DNA from: Chitinophagales bacterium
GTDB lineage: Bacteria > Bacteroidota > Bacteroidia > Chitinophagales > JADJOU01
Direction: 5' to 3'
Length of the DNA stretch: 37,719 nucleotides
Assembly (NCBI GenBank): GCA_025455685.1
Contig: JALOMB010000009.1
Coordinates: 1 to 37,719 of the forward strand
The notes beneath the pieces are model-generated. The model was not told the origin of the DNA. It worked only from the letters and a program-made list of their open reading frames with translations, and ran no database searches. Below, one piece after another: positions 15,529 through 24,989 of this stretch (position 1 is the stretch's first letter; each line of letters begins with the position of its first letter). Made by a program: the position numbers and the translations under genes.

Positions 15529-17352
15529 ATGAATTTCAAAGAACTTGGGCTATCTCAGCCTATACTTAAAGCATTGGATGATTTAAATTTCATCGAACCT
15601 ACACCAATTCAAGCACAAGCTATTCCTTATTTGCTTGCTCACGACACTGACCTAATGGGTTTAGCCCAGACAGGTACTGGAAAAACGGCAGCTTTTGGCT
15701 TACCGCTTTTGCATAAGATTGATATTGCTTTGCGAAGACCACAGGCATTAATTTTATGTCCAACACGAGAGCTTTGTCTCCAAATTACCAACGATTTAGT
15801 CAAATACACTAAGTATATGCCTGAGTTGCAAACTGTAGCTGTATATGGTGGCGCAGCTATTACCAATCAAATAAGAGATATAAGAAGAGGTGCACAGATT
15901 ATTGTAGCGACTCCAGGTAGAATGAAGGATATCATTAATAGAGGAGAAATTAAATTTGATATGGTCGATACCGTAATCCTTGATGAAGCAGATGAAATGC
16001 TGAATATGGGTTTCCAAGAGAGTATTGATGATATCTTATCTTATACCAAAGCAGAAAAAAACACTTGGCTTTTTACAGCGACGATGCCTGCGCAAATTAA
16101 AAGAATATCCAAAAAATACATGAGGAATCCTTTTGAAATTGCAGTCTCAGTAAATACTAGTAATGAAAATATCGAACACCAATATACTTTGGTCGCTCAT
16201 AGAGACAAATACGCAGCATTGAAAAGAATAGTTGACTTTTATCCGGATATCTTTGCTATTGTTTTCTGTCGTACGAAGAATGACGCTAAAGAAATAGCAG
16301 ACAAACTCATTAAAGATGGCTATAATTCAGATGCGCTGCATGGCGATTTAACCCAACAGCAAAGAGATGTAGTCATGGGTAGATACAGAGAAAAGTCATT
16401 ACAAATTCTCGTAGCTACTGATGTAGCTGCGCGAGGTATTGATGTCAAAAACGTCACCCATGTCATTCATTACGGACTACCTGATGATATTGAGAATTAT
16501 ACACACCGATCCGGAAGAACCGCTAGAGCAGGAGAAACAGGAATTTCTATTGGTATAATTGCTAAAATGGATATTCCTAAGATTTATGCTATAGAAAAAA
16601 TAATTGAAAAAAGATTTACTAAAATCAATGTGCCTACGGGTATGGAAGTTTTAGAAAAGCAATTGATAAAGTGGTCTGAAAAAATAAAATCCGTTCAAGT
16701 CAATCAATCCAATATTAGCAAGTATATCGAACAAATTCAGTTGGATTTAAATGATATGACCAAAGAAGATATCATAAGCCGATTTATGAGCTTAGAATTT
16801 AATAATCTCTTTGCTTACTACAGAGAAGAGCGTGACTTAAATCTTAGTGTAGATTCCAGAAGATCCAATGAACCTATGGGTAAAGCATTTCGAGCTGAGC
16901 GTACAAGAAATTCTGATGGACCTGGAAGTTTTAGACAAGTAGAAAGTGGGTTTACTAGGTTTTTTATTAACTTAGGAAGTATGGATAGAATTAAACGAAA
17001 TGATATCCTTAGAGTGGTTTGTGATTCTTATCAAATCAAAGGTATGGCAATTGGTAAAATTGATTTAAAAGAAAAATTCTCTTTTTTCGAAGTAGAATCT
17101 ACTTATAAAAATAAAATCCTAACAAACATCAAAGAATCCATTGATTTTAATGGAAAAAGAGTGAATGTCGAGTTAGCAGGTGCTGCACCAACTCAAAAGT
17201 CATTTACTAAATCAAACCCTTATCAAAAGGATTCATCAGACGCTACAGGTTTTACTAAAAAATCTTATAGCAGTGGAAGTACATTTTCCAAAAGCAAAGA
17301 ACGAAAAAGACCAAAATCTGAGAATTTAGGCTTTACAGATTATTCAATTTAA
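15529..17352 (+). CDS. deaD: DEAD-box ATP-dependent RNA helicase with DbpA-like RNA-binding domain
   Basis: A 607-residue RNA helicase of the DeaD/CsdA group, likely acting in ribosome assembly and mRNA unwinding, notably in the cold. All core motifs are present: Q motif (EPTPIQAQAIP), I (AQTGTGKTAAF), Ia (PTRELCLQI), Ib (ATPGR), II (DEADEML), III (FTATMP), IV (IVFCRT), V (ATDVAARGIDV) and VI (HRSGRTARAG). Residues ~480-550 (RFFINLGSMDRIKRNDILR ... FFEVESTY ... VNVELA) match the DbpA RNA-binding fold. The C-terminal ~50 residues are basic and Ser/Lys-rich, typical of disordered RNA-binding tails. The gene has its own strong promoter and a structured leader; a csp gene lies 1.6 kb downstream. 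Confidence 0.95.
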   Translation: MNFKELGLSQPILKALDDLNFIEPTPIQAQAIPYLLAHDTDLMGLAQTGTGKTAAFGLPLLHKIDIALRRPQALILCPTRELCLQITNDLVKYTKYMPELQTVAVYGGAAITNQIRDIRRGAQIIVATPGRMKDIINRGEIKFDMVDTVILDEADEMLNMGFQESIDDILSYTKAEKNTWLFTATMPAQIKRISKKYMRNPFEIAVSVNTSNENIEHQYTLVAHRDKYAALKRIVDFYPDIFAIVFCRTKNDAKEIADKLIKDGYNSDALHGDLTQQQRDVVMGRYREKSLQILVATDVAARGIDVKNVTHVIHYGLPDDIENYTHRSGRTARAGETGISIGIIAKMDIPKIYAIEKIIEKRFTKINVPTGMEVLEKQLIKWSEKIKSVQVNQSNISKYIEQIQLDLNDMTKEDIISRFMSLEFNNLFAYYREERDLNLSVDSRRSNEPMGKAFRAERTRNSDGPGSFRQVESGFTRFFINLGSMDRIKRNDILRVVCDSYQIKGMAIGKIDLKEKFSFFEVESTYKNKILTNIKESIDFNGKRVNVELAGAAPTQKSFTKSNPYQKDSSDATGFTKKSYSSGSTFSKSKERKRPKSENLGFTDYSI

Positions 17353-17433
17353 GCCTCGCTTAATTGATTTATTTGTGAAGATGTAGCGCTTGTATTTTAT
17401 TCAAAATTTATAATCTATTTAAAATAGTTATTA

Positions 17434-18192
17434 ATGAAACAATCGCTTGAAGTTCTAAAAGAATTTTTATCTTTTCCTTTGAACACCACTCAGCCAATAT
17501 TTGATAAATTTTTAACGTTATCAGGTGCTGAATTTTTTGAAAATAAAGATGATGGCAGTGAACGTTTCTTGTTTATTCCAGGTACTCGAGAAGATAAGGT
17601 CGTTTTGGTGGCACATGCCGATACCTATTTTGACCAATACAACAATAAACCTTTTGAAAAGAAACATTATTTAGTTGAAGCTGGAGATTTTATTCAAGGA
17701 ATAGATGAAAACAAGGATAATTGTCCTATTGGAGCGGATGATAGAGCCGGTTGTGCTATTTTGTGGTTGTTGCAAGATATAGGACATACTCTATTGATAA
17801 CTGATGGAGAAGAGATTGGTTTAAAAGGAAGTAATTGGCTAGTGAATCATAATCTAAAAATCAAAGATTGGCTCAACTCACATCAATTTTTTGTTCAATT
17901 TGATAGAAGAAACGCTAGAGATTTTAAAACTTACACTGTAGGTACACCCGATTTTGAAGCGTTTATTAGTCATCACACCAATTATACTAAACCGGATAAT
18001 TTAGCTCGCACTGATATTTGTGCGCTGTGTACCGATCTCTGTGGTGTCAATCTTAGCGTTGGCTATTATGACGAACATACTTTTAACGAACGAATCAACT
18101 ATAAGGAATGGCTTCATACCTTAGAAGTAGCTCGAAGATTTTTAGTGAAACCGCTGCCTAGATTTTCTTTGAAAACACAATTTACCGTTTAG
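17434..18192 (+). CDS. Dizinc-type hydrolase resembling M20/M28 metallopeptidases
   Basis: A 252-residue cytoplasmic protein with no signal peptide. The order of putative zinc ligands fits the M20/M28 co-catalytic fold: HAD (H61, with D63 as the supporting aspartate), GADDRAG (bridging aspartate, D102 or D103), DGEE (catalytic and ligand glutamates E126/E127), QFDRR (D157) and DEHTFN (H215). It lacks the M20 dimerisation domain and is short for aminopeptidases of either family, so the substrate cannot be named. It sits 81 bases after deaD and 147 bases before rdgB, with no recognised promoter. Confidence 0.65.
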   Translation: MKQSLEVLKEFLSFPLNTTQPIFDKFLTLSGAEFFENKDDGSERFLFIPGTREDKVVLVAHADTYFDQYNNKPFEKKHYLVEAGDFIQGIDENKDNCPIGADDRAGCAILWLLQDIGHTLLITDGEEIGLKGSNWLVNHNLKIKDWLNSHQFFVQFDRRNARDFKTYTVGTPDFEAFISHHTNYTKPDNLARTDICALCTDLCGVNLSVGYYDEHTFNERINYKEWLHTLEVARRFLVKPLPRFSLKTQFTV

Positions 18193-18316
18193 TTTTCCTA
18201 TGTTTATAGCTTTTTTATTGACAGAAAAGTTTCAAGAAAACTTTCTTCTCTCTTCTTAATGCATAAGAATAAATATGATGTTTCTATTTCTATAGATTTA
18301 TTTATAAAATAAAACG

Positions 18317-18324
18317 TAGCTTTG
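18317..18324 (+). promoter_or_regulatory. -7 box upstream of rdgB
   Basis: TAGCTTTG matches TAnnTTTG, 15 bases before the rdgB ATG. Confidence 0.5.
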
Positions 18325-18339
18325 TAAAAATCCATATCC

Positions 18340-18927
18340 ATGAAAGTTTTATTTATTTCTAGCAACATAAATAAAATCAAAGAAGTGTCTGCAATTTTAC
18401 CAAAAAAGTTTAATTTATTGACGCTTAAAGATTTAAAAATAGAGTTAGATATTCCTGAACCCTATGATACCATTCGAGAAAACGCAATTCACAAAGCCCA
18501 ATTTTTTTATAAAATTTATCAAATTCCTTGTTTATCAGAAGATAGTGGCTTGGAAGTGGAAAGCTTAGAGGGGGCACCTGGTGCATTAAGCGCTCGCTAT
18601 GCAGGTATAGAAAAAAATGACCAAAACAACAACAAGAAACTACTCGACACCTTAGAATCTATGAAATTTTTAGAGCCAGAAAAAAGAAAAGCGCAGTATC
18701 GATCTATTTTTTGTTTATATCAAGAAAATGGTTACGAAACCTTTGAAGGGGTTTTAAAAGGAGAAATTGCTTTGTCACCTAAAGGAAATCAAGGCTTTGG
18801 ATACGATCCAATTTTTATTCCAGAAGGTTATCAAGAATCTTTGGGTGTTTTAGGAATTGAAGTAAAAAATAAAATTAGCCACAGAAAAATAGCCTTTGAT
18901 AAACTAATCATTTACCTAAATCAATAA
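18340..18927 (+). CDS. rdgB: dITP/XTP pyrophosphatase (non-canonical purine NTPase)
   Basis: A 195-residue RdgB/HAM1 enzyme that hydrolyses dITP, ITP and XTP to monophosphates, cleaning the nucleotide pool. Family motifs: SSNINKIKEVSAIL (substrate loop, normally SxNxxKxxE), LSEDSGLEVESLEGAPGALSARYAG, PKGNQGFGYDPIFIPEG and KNKISHRKIAFDKL (SHRxxA). Length and start are normal. It is monocistronic, convergent with csp, with a shared hairpin terminator just after its stop. Confidence 0.95.
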   Translation: MKVLFISSNINKIKEVSAILPKKFNLLTLKDLKIELDIPEPYDTIRENAIHKAQFFYKIYQIPCLSEDSGLEVESLEGAPGALSARYAGIEKNDQNNNKKLLDTLESMKFLEPEKRKAQYRSIFCLYQENGYETFEGVLKGEIALSPKGNQGFGYDPIFIPEGYQESLGVLGIEVKNKISHRKIAFDKLIIYLNQ

Positions 18928-18929
18928 AA

Positions 18930-18955
18930 AAAATCCTGCCCGAGGGCAGGATTTT
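18930..18955. terminator. Bidirectional terminator between rdgB and csp
   Basis: A GC-rich stem (ATCCTGCC / GGCAGGAT, loop CGAG) flanked by A and T runs. On the plus strand only four T follow; on the minus strand eight T follow, so it should end csp transcripts most strongly while also stopping rdgB. Confidence 0.9.
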
Positions 18956-18980
18956 GAAAAAAGTCTAATAAAATATAATG

Positions 18981-19184
18981 TTACTGTGCGAGCACCTCTA
19001 CATTTACTGCGTTTGGACCTTTAGGGCCATCTTGCGTGTCAAATTCTACTAAATCTCCTTCTCTAATGACTTGTCTAAGGTTTGATTTGTGTACAAATGT
19101 TTCCTTTTCTGAATCATTGTGTTTAATGAAACCGAAGCCTTTTTCTTCATTGAAAAATTTTACGGTACCTTGTTGTTTTTCCAT
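18981..19184 (-). CDS. cspA: Cold-shock (CspA-family) nucleic-acid-binding protein
   Basis: A 67-residue single cold-shock domain that binds single-stranded RNA/DNA as an RNA chaperone. It starts QGTVKFFNEEKGFGFIK (RNP1 KGFGFIK) followed by ETFVHKSNL (RNP2; most family members read DIFVHFS, so this one is slightly divergent), then VEFDTQDGPKGPNAVNV. Preceded by a TACCTTTG -7 box; the strong terminator follows. It is near deaD, the other cold-response gene. Confidence 0.95.
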   Translation of the reverse strand: MEKQQGTVKFFNEEKGFGFIKHNDSEKETFVHKSNLRQVIREGDLVEFDTQDGPKGPNAVNVEVLAQ

Positions 19185-19217
19185 AATATTGGTATTAATT
19201 GTTGATTAAAAATTATA

Positions 19218-19225
19218 CAAAGGTA
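19218..19225 (-). promoter_or_regulatory. -7 box of the csp gene
   Basis: Minus-strand TACCTTTG matches TAnnTTTG; a TTTTTG ends 14 bases upstream, slightly closer than usual for the -33 element. About 33 bases of leader follow. Confidence 0.55.
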
Positions 19226-19319
19226 GGTTTTTTTTTACACAAAAATGATTAATTCTTGTTTTTTTTTTTAATTTGCGTATAACTATCTGATTATGAATTA
19301 ATTAAAATTTAAATTTAAT

Positions 19320-20873
19320 TTAGAAAAATAGTCCACCTTTTCTTTTTGTAGTCCTACGACTACCTCCAATGCCTAAAACACCCAATAACCCTCTAGTGAC
19401 TTCGCGAGTGATAATTTTACCTACGGGGCTATTGACGACATCTCCTATACTGTCTAGAATTCCCCCTTCTCCTTCTTTTTCATTTTGAGTTTTTTTAGAG
19501 GCTACAGAATCTTCCTGGACTACTTCTTTTAGTTTCTCAGAGAGTATTTCATAAGCAGATTCTCTATCTATTACTTCATTATATTTATCATACAAATCAC
19601 TTTGATTGATTATGTCATCCATTTCATCCGAAGTCAATACCCCAACTCGACTAAAAGGAGGTTTCATTAAAGTATGGGAAAGAGTAGTAGGTATTCCTTT
19701 TTCATTTAATACCGTCACGAGTGCTTCTCCAATTCCCATGGAAGTTAGGGTTTTATCAATTTGATAATAATTAGAAATTGGGAAGTTTTCAGCAGCAAGT
19801 TTTATAGACTTTTGATCTTTTGCCGTGAAAGCCCTAAGGGCATGTTGAACCTTCAAACCAAGCTGTCCTAGAATTGATTCTGGAATATCAGCAGGGTTCT
19901 GCGTGATAAAGAAAATTCCGACTCCTTTCGAACGAATTAATTTTATTGTTGCTTCGAGTTGCTGAAGTAAAGCATTAGAAGCTTCTTGAAAGATTAAATG
20001 TGCTTCATCTATAAAAATACATAGTTTTGGTTTGTCGGGATCGCCGATTTCAGGAAAAGTATTATATATCTCTGCTAATAAACATAACATAAAACTACTA
20101 AAAAGCTTAGGCTTATCTTGAATATCAGTCAATCTAAACACAGATACAATTCCTTGATCATCTTTGGTTCGAATGAAATCTTCTACTTCAAAACTTCGTT
20201 CACCGAAAAATTTCTCGGCACCTTGCTGCTCAAGTTCTATGATTTTTCTCTGAATTGTTCCAAGAGAAGCAGAAGAAAAGCTACCATAAAGTTTTGTCAA
20301 TTCTGCATTTAGACTATCACCTGCTTCGATGATGAGTTGTTTTATATCTTTCAAATCGAGTAAGGCCAAGTTTTTGTCATCTGCAAATTTGAAAAGCATA
20401 GCCAAAACACCTTCTTGAGTTGGATTTAGACCTAGCATTTTACCAAAAAGCACAGGCCCAAATTCACTCACCGTAGCTCTCATAGGCACTCCTTTTTCCT
20501 TACTTATAGATAAAAATTCTACAGGATTGGGCGCATAGGCATCATTTATGTTCAAAATTTGTTTTCTTTCTTCTACTTTTGGATTTTCTGTACCTGCTTT
20601 AGCAATACCACTTAAATCTCCTTTTACATCCATGAGTAAGACGGGTACCCCTTTTTTAGATAAGCTTTCAGAAATAACTTGCAAAGTAATTGTTTTACCA
20701 GTTCCGGTCGCACCTGCTATTAGACCATGTCTATTAAACATTTTTAAGGGTGCAGAAATTAACGCTTCAGGGATGTTTTCATCATTTAACTTCCCACAAC
20801 CTAGAAGAATTGAATCACCTTTGAAGGAATAACTCTGATTAATATCCTGAATAAAAGTTTCTTTGTTAGCCAT
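19320..20873 (-). CDS. HerA-like ATPase, DUF853 family
   Basis: A 517-residue FtsK/HerA-superfamily P-loop ATPase of the DUF853 group (E. coli YjgR-like); its cellular role is not known. Walker A is AGATGTGKT (K60), Walker B is LCIFIDEAHLIF, and the family signature FFITQNPADIPESILGQLG is clear. The C-terminus carries a basic segment (GGSRRTTKRKGG). I start at ATG 20873: the longer frame from 20900 would begin inside a perfect TATTTTTG promoter box and adds nine residues foreign to the family. Monocistronic. Confidence 0.9.
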   Translation of the reverse strand: MANKETFIQDINQSYSFKGDSILLGCGKLNDENIPEALISAPLKMFNRHGLIAGATGTGKTITLQVISESLSKKGVPVLLMDVKGDLSGIAKAGTENPKVEERKQILNINDAYAPNPVEFLSISKEKGVPMRATVSEFGPVLFGKMLGLNPTQEGVLAMLFKFADDKNLALLDLKDIKQLIIEAGDSLNAELTKLYGSFSSASLGTIQRKIIELEQQGAEKFFGERSFEVEDFIRTKDDQGIVSVFRLTDIQDKPKLFSSFMLCLLAEIYNTFPEIGDPDKPKLCIFIDEAHLIFQEASNALLQQLEATIKLIRSKGVGIFFITQNPADIPESILGQLGLKVQHALRAFTAKDQKSIKLAAENFPISNYYQIDKTLTSMGIGEALVTVLNEKGIPTTLSHTLMKPPFSRVGVLTSDEMDDIINQSDLYDKYNEVIDRESAYEILSEKLKEVVQEDSVASKKTQNEKEGEGGILDSIGDVVNSPVGKIITREVTRGLLGVLGIGGSRRTTKRKGGLFF

Positions 20874-20887
20874 AATTTTTTTAAGGA

Positions 20888-20895
20888 CAAAAATA
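20888..20895 (-). promoter_or_regulatory. -7 box of the HerA/DUF853 gene
   Basis: Minus-strand TATTTTTG, a TAnnTTTG match, 14 bases before the chosen ATG; it decides the start codon choice. Confidence 0.5.
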
Positions 20896-21020
20896 AACAT
20901 TTAAACTTAATTTTTATGTTTTTCTTTTTAGATAAGACTTTGATAATATTATAATTCTAAACAAATTTGATATGAATTCATTAATCTTTAGATTATTTTG
21001 TATAATTTTACAACCTCAAT

Positions 21021-22259
21021 ATGTCATTTTTTATTATTTTTAGTTTACTTTTAATTATCATTCATGGATTATATCCAAAGATTTTATCGTTATTTTCTAA
21101 GGATTTTTCATTTCTGCCTGAAGACTATTCTACTAAATCTATAGCGATTATTATTCCTTGTCATAATGAAGCAGCTTCCATTAAATCTACTTTGGATCAT
21201 CTTTCGCATTCTATTTTAAATGAAGACTATAGCGTTTATTTAGGACTAGATGATTGTCAAGATAATACTTTATCGCTTATTTTACTTTGGTTAGAAGCTC
21301 ATCCAGAAAAAAAGGAGAAGTTTATATTTAAAACATATCAAAGACATGGAAAAGCACGTATTCTCAACGCTTTGATTAAAGATTTTAAGATTCTAGAACG
21401 TTATGAAGTTTTAGTCTTCCTCGATGCAAATATAATAGTCAAACAAGATACGATAATACACCTTACATCGCCTATCGGTCGGGAAAAAATTTCAGGAGTT
21501 GGCGCTATTATAAGTCCTAGAAATATAGAAAAAGGGATTGAAAGTATTTATATTGATTATGAAAATGACGTCAAGGTACATGAATCATTAATTCATTCCA
21601 GTATAGGACTTCATGGTGCGATTTATGCTGTAGAAAGTATTTATTTTGACTTTTTTCCGGAAGGCATTATTTGTGATGACCTGTTTCAATCCATGAATCT
21701 TCTCTTCAAAGGCCGAAGAGTTATTGTAAATTCTAAGTCACAAGTAAGTGAATATATCGTAGAGGATTTGTCTGCGCAGTTTTATCGAAAGGCTAGAATA
21801 GCTAATGGAAGTTTTCAGTTTTTATTTTCTTATTTTTTGCCAATTTTAAATTTGAAGCCTAGAAAATTACTTTTATTTTTTGTGTTGCATAAACTGATGC
21901 GGTGGATGATTCCTTTTATGTTTTTTTCATGGATTTTCTATTTCCTAGCTCATTTAGTTCGCTTTCAAAATATTATAGAAGAAGTATTGCAATCATCTGT
22001 TTTAAATATATATGGTATGTATTTTAGTGATTTGTTTCAAGGGGATTTTACTTTTTTTGTCGCTAAAATAATTTTTTTGTTCTTTGTAATATCGCTCTTT
22101 TTAATTAGTATATGGCGATTTATTACAAAATTTAAAATAATCAAAAAAATAGTCTCTCTGATTACTTTTAATTTAGGATTTTTATTGGGGTTTTGTCAAT
22201 TTTTATTCAGAAAAGATGATAGTTTATGGATGCGTACCAAAAGAGACAATAATAATTAA
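21021..22259 (+). CDS. Membrane-associated family 2 glycosyltransferase
   Basis: A 412-residue protein with an N-terminal membrane segment (1-20), a cytoplasmic GT-A domain (~38-270) and two or three C-terminal membrane segments (~290-400). GT2 signs: IAIIIPCHNEAASI at the nucleotide-binding strand, LDDCQDNT, KARILNAL, FLDANI at the DxD position, and GIICDDLFQS as the acceptor/catalytic acid region, followed by QFYRKARIANG in place of the QxxRW of cellulose-synthase-like enzymes. It probably transfers a sugar from a nucleotide donor to a lipid or growing glycan; the product is unknown. Its stop overlaps that of the convergent regulator gene by 4 bases. Whether it belongs to the adjacent glucan locus is unclear. 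Confidence 0.85.
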   Translation: MSFFIIFSLLLIIIHGLYPKILSLFSKDFSFLPEDYSTKSIAIIIPCHNEAASIKSTLDHLSHSILNEDYSVYLGLDDCQDNTLSLILLWLEAHPEKKEKFIFKTYQRHGKARILNALIKDFKILERYEVLVFLDANIIVKQDTIIHLTSPIGREKISGVGAIISPRNIEKGIESIYIDYENDVKVHESLIHSSIGLHGAIYAVESIYFDFFPEGIICDDLFQSMNLLFKGRRVIVNSKSQVSEYIVEDLSAQFYRKARIANGSFQFLFSYFLPILNLKPRKLLLFFVLHKLMRWMIPFMFFSWIFYFLAHLVRFQNIIEEVLQSSVLNIYGMYFSDLFQGDFTFFVAKIIFLFFVISLFLISIWRFITKFKIIKKIVSLITFNLGFLLGFCQFLFRKDDSLWMRTKRDNNN

Positions 22260-24973
22260 CTTACAAATTGTCTGAGATATTCTCGTAAATTATCTTGGTC
22301 ATTAAGGTTTAATTTCTTGCGAAGCCTTGATCGCCCTACATCGATACTAGATGGTAAAACATTAAGTATTTTAGAAATCTCTTTTGATGTCAAATTCATT
22401 AAGACATAACTACAAATTCGTAAATCTTTTGAGGACAACATAGGATGAGCTTTTAGTAACGCTTCATGAAATTTTGCTTGAGAGCTATCAAATGCAATTT
22501 CATATTCTTTTGCGAGTTCATGATTGATTTTTTTATCAATAAATTGAATTAAATCATTATAACCCTGAATGGATAGTTTATCTGTGGCGTTAGCCTGTAC
22601 ATCTTCAATTTTTTTCTTTATAGATAGTATCATATCGTTAATATCCATTTGATCAATCGTTTTTTTAGCTAGCTCTAGCTCTTTGTTTTCGAGTGTCTTT
22701 TGTAATTGCCTTTGTTCTAGCTCTAGTTTTTCTCTACGTTCTAGCTCTAGTTTTTCATTGTATTTTCGGCTCTGTTCCTCAAGAGAGCTTTTTTGAATTC
22801 TAAGCATATCTAATCTTTGCAATTTAAGTTTTCTTTTTCCATACAACCTCATAGAATAAAAAGACATAAAAATTACAAAGAGGTAAAACAAATAAGCCCA
22901 CCAACTCCTATAAAATGGAGGACGAACAGTAAACTCAAAACTATTTATTTCTGAAACCTGATCTAAATATCTAGCTCGAATTTTAAAAGTATACTTACCT
23001 TCTTTGAGATTTAGGAATTCTATAGAGGTATTGTATTTCCAGCTGCTCCAATCTTGAGAAGGCTCTAAGGCATATTGATACTCTATATCTTCTTCCAAAC
23101 TAGGTAATATAAAATGAAACAATAAATTATTCATTTTAAACTTGACTTTTCCCCCATTAATTAGATTTGTTTTTTCTAAATTATCATATGATACAACTTT
23201 TCGAATTAATGGTGCCGTTATTTTAGTATAGATTGATTGATGTGTAGATAAAAGATTTTCAATCGAGAATCCATTGTATATCGAATAAAATCGAAAGGAA
23301 TCATTTGTATAAATAGGCATAAAATTATCTTGGAGTAAATTGTTTTTCAAGATTATATTTCTTCGATATTTTTTTGCTTTAAAGTGATTGCTTTGACTGT
23401 TTATCGCTTTAGAATAAACACTGTCGATCGTGTGTATGTATATCGTATCTTTTTTAATCTCAGCGACAAAAGTTGTATTGCCAAACAATTTTTTAGAATG
23501 CAGTATTTTTCTACTTAAGTTTAGAGAAGAGTCAAGTTCAATCTCCAGAATTCCATCATTGGGGAGATTGGCAAATATTTTGTTTTGAAAGGATAAAAGT
23601 TGTTTAAAAGTACCTACAAGTTTTTCGATTTTCTTATAATAAGTAATTTTATTGTCTTTTACGTAGTATGCATGAACACCCTCATAATTACCTGTTAGTA
23701 AGTAATTTTGGTATTCTAGTATGGTTAAAACTCCTTTTTTATCATCTATAGGAATAAATGAATTCCCTGATAGTCGATACAATCCCTTGTCGTGACCTAC
23801 TAAATCATAGCTGAATGCATGCTTCATAGTCCATACCTGACCTTGTGTGTTTGGGACAAACTGAAACTGCATTTTGTCATGATTGTTATTTAATGAAGTG
23901 TAAGATGTTTGATACAAACCTTGATTTGTTCCTAAATATAATGTTTTATCTTTGCCTAAAGCCGAATAGGTTGTGCCAATTGCGCCATTATAATCTACAA
24001 TATATGATATAGAAGAATTAAGGTTTAAGGCATCTAAACCGAAATCTAAACCTAGCCAAAGATAACCGCTTGAAGAATAATACATACTTAAGACTGTATT
24101 ATTTTGAAGCCCTTTAACTTTATCAATCTTATGAATCAATTCAGCATTATTATTGAAGATAAGTACCCCGCTTTGTATCGTACCTAAAGCAAAATAATTA
24201 GCATTGATTCGTTGAAAGCTAAATACTATATCGTTTTTTGGAAAATAATTAATTGAGCCATATGGCTTTACGCTATTGTCTTTAATTGAAAAAAATCCCT
24301 GTGATTTGGTTATTAGTTTTATTTCCGTGCTTAGTATATCTATACCAATTACTTGACTATAATTTATATCTTTTGAAAAGTTTATAGGCTTAAGTTGATT
24401 GCCATCATATTGCATTAAGCCTTCTTTTTCATCGATAATCCAAAAGCAGTTATCTCCTTGCCTAGATGTGACAAATCTTTTTGGAGCTTTGATTATTGTG
24501 AAACTTTCTTGCTCATATATATATAAGTTCCCAAAAGATTGAAATACAATTTTATCATCTATTTTACCTATGTTCCAAAATTCCTCTATTATAGTTTTGT
24601 TTTGAATTTTCTGATAGAGACTCTTGTATTCAAACTCATTTTTTTCATTCCAAGTCCAAATTCCGAAATCATTATCAGATCCTGTATAAATATGTTTATT
24701 ATCAATTATTTTTATAGATCGTGTGATACCCTTAGAACCTGAATAAAGCTTCCATAAATTTCCATCAAATTCAAGGAGTCCTTTATCATTTACAAAATAC
24801 ATAAGTCGATTAGGGGCCTCATCAATTGCCCAAGTGTGAGAATATATTTTATCGTGTTGATTTTTGAAGCTTTTAATATAAGGCACACCTTTATTGAAAA
24901 TTTCTTGTGCATTACCTTTTTGAAGAATTAGTAAAATTAAAATAGCTGAAAACCAATTTTTTATGTAAATCAT
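22256..24973 (-). CDS. Membrane-spanning one-component regulator: beta-propeller, triple-tyrosine domain, LuxR-type HTH
   Basis: A 905-residue protein. Residues 1-22 are a signal peptide; ~25-600 are repeats resembling the two-component-regulator propeller (GYLWLGLDFGLDAL, TLYLGTNQGLY); ~610-685 form the Y_Y_Y domain (EYQYALEPSQDWSSW ... EGKYTFKIRARYLDQ); ~690-710 is one membrane helix; ~715-790 is a Glu/Lys-rich coiled coil; and ~845-905 is a LuxR/GerE-like helix-turn-helix (LTSKEISKILNVLPSSIDVGRSRLRKKL). It has no histidine kinase or receiver domain, so it should sense a periplasmic ligand and bind DNA from the membrane, as SusR-type regulators do. Divergent placement from the glucan operon makes it the probable regulator of that operon. 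Confidence 0.9.
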   Translation of the reverse strand: MIYIKNWFSAILILLILQKGNAQEIFNKGVPYIKSFKNQHDKIYSHTWAIDEAPNRLMYFVNDKGLLEFDGNLWKLYSGSKGITRSIKIIDNKHIYTGSDNDFGIWTWNEKNEFEYKSLYQKIQNKTIIEEFWNIGKIDDKIVFQSFGNLYIYEQESFTIIKAPKRFVTSRQGDNCFWIIDEKEGLMQYDGNQLKPINFSKDINYSQVIGIDILSTEIKLITKSQGFFSIKDNSVKPYGSINYFPKNDIVFSFQRINANYFALGTIQSGVLIFNNNAELIHKIDKVKGLQNNTVLSMYYSSSGYLWLGLDFGLDALNLNSSISYIVDYNGAIGTTYSALGKDKTLYLGTNQGLYQTSYTSLNNNHDKMQFQFVPNTQGQVWTMKHAFSYDLVGHDKGLYRLSGNSFIPIDDKKGVLTILEYQNYLLTGNYEGVHAYYVKDNKITYYKKIEKLVGTFKQLLSFQNKIFANLPNDGILEIELDSSLNLSRKILHSKKLFGNTTFVAEIKKDTIYIHTIDSVYSKAINSQSNHFKAKKYRRNIILKNNLLQDNFMPIYTNDSFRFYSIYNGFSIENLLSTHQSIYTKITAPLIRKVVSYDNLEKTNLINGGKVKFKMNNLLFHFILPSLEEDIEYQYALEPSQDWSSWKYNTSIEFLNLKEGKYTFKIRARYLDQVSEINSFEFTVRPPFYRSWWAYLFYLFVIFMSFYSMRLYGKRKLKLQRLDMLRIQKSSLEEQSRKYNEKLELERREKLELEQRQLQKTLENKELELAKKTIDQMDINDMILSIKKKIEDVQANATDKLSIQGYNDLIQFIDKKINHELAKEYEIAFDSSQAKFHEALLKAHPMLSSKDLRICSYVLMNLTSKEISKILNVLPSSIDVGRSRLRKKLNLNDQDNLREYLRQFVS
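22714..22756. repeat. 24-base tandem duplication inside the regulator's coiled coil
   Basis: A 19-base sequence occurs identically at 22714-22732 and 22738-22756, period 24, encoding repeated EKLELE units of eight residues. Eight residues is not a heptad, so it inserts a phase step in the coiled coil. Confidence 0.75.
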
Positions 24974-24989
24974 TTCGACATTTCTACTA

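Noticed and set aside
18200-18260. Terminator after the zinc hydrolase (imperfect GAAAAGTTT/AAACTTTC hairpin)
   Set aside because: The stem is weak and bulged and no T tract follows directly.
22714-22756. CRISPR or regulatory repeat
   Set aside because: Two copies with a 24-base period inside a coding coiled coil; no spacers, no cas genes.
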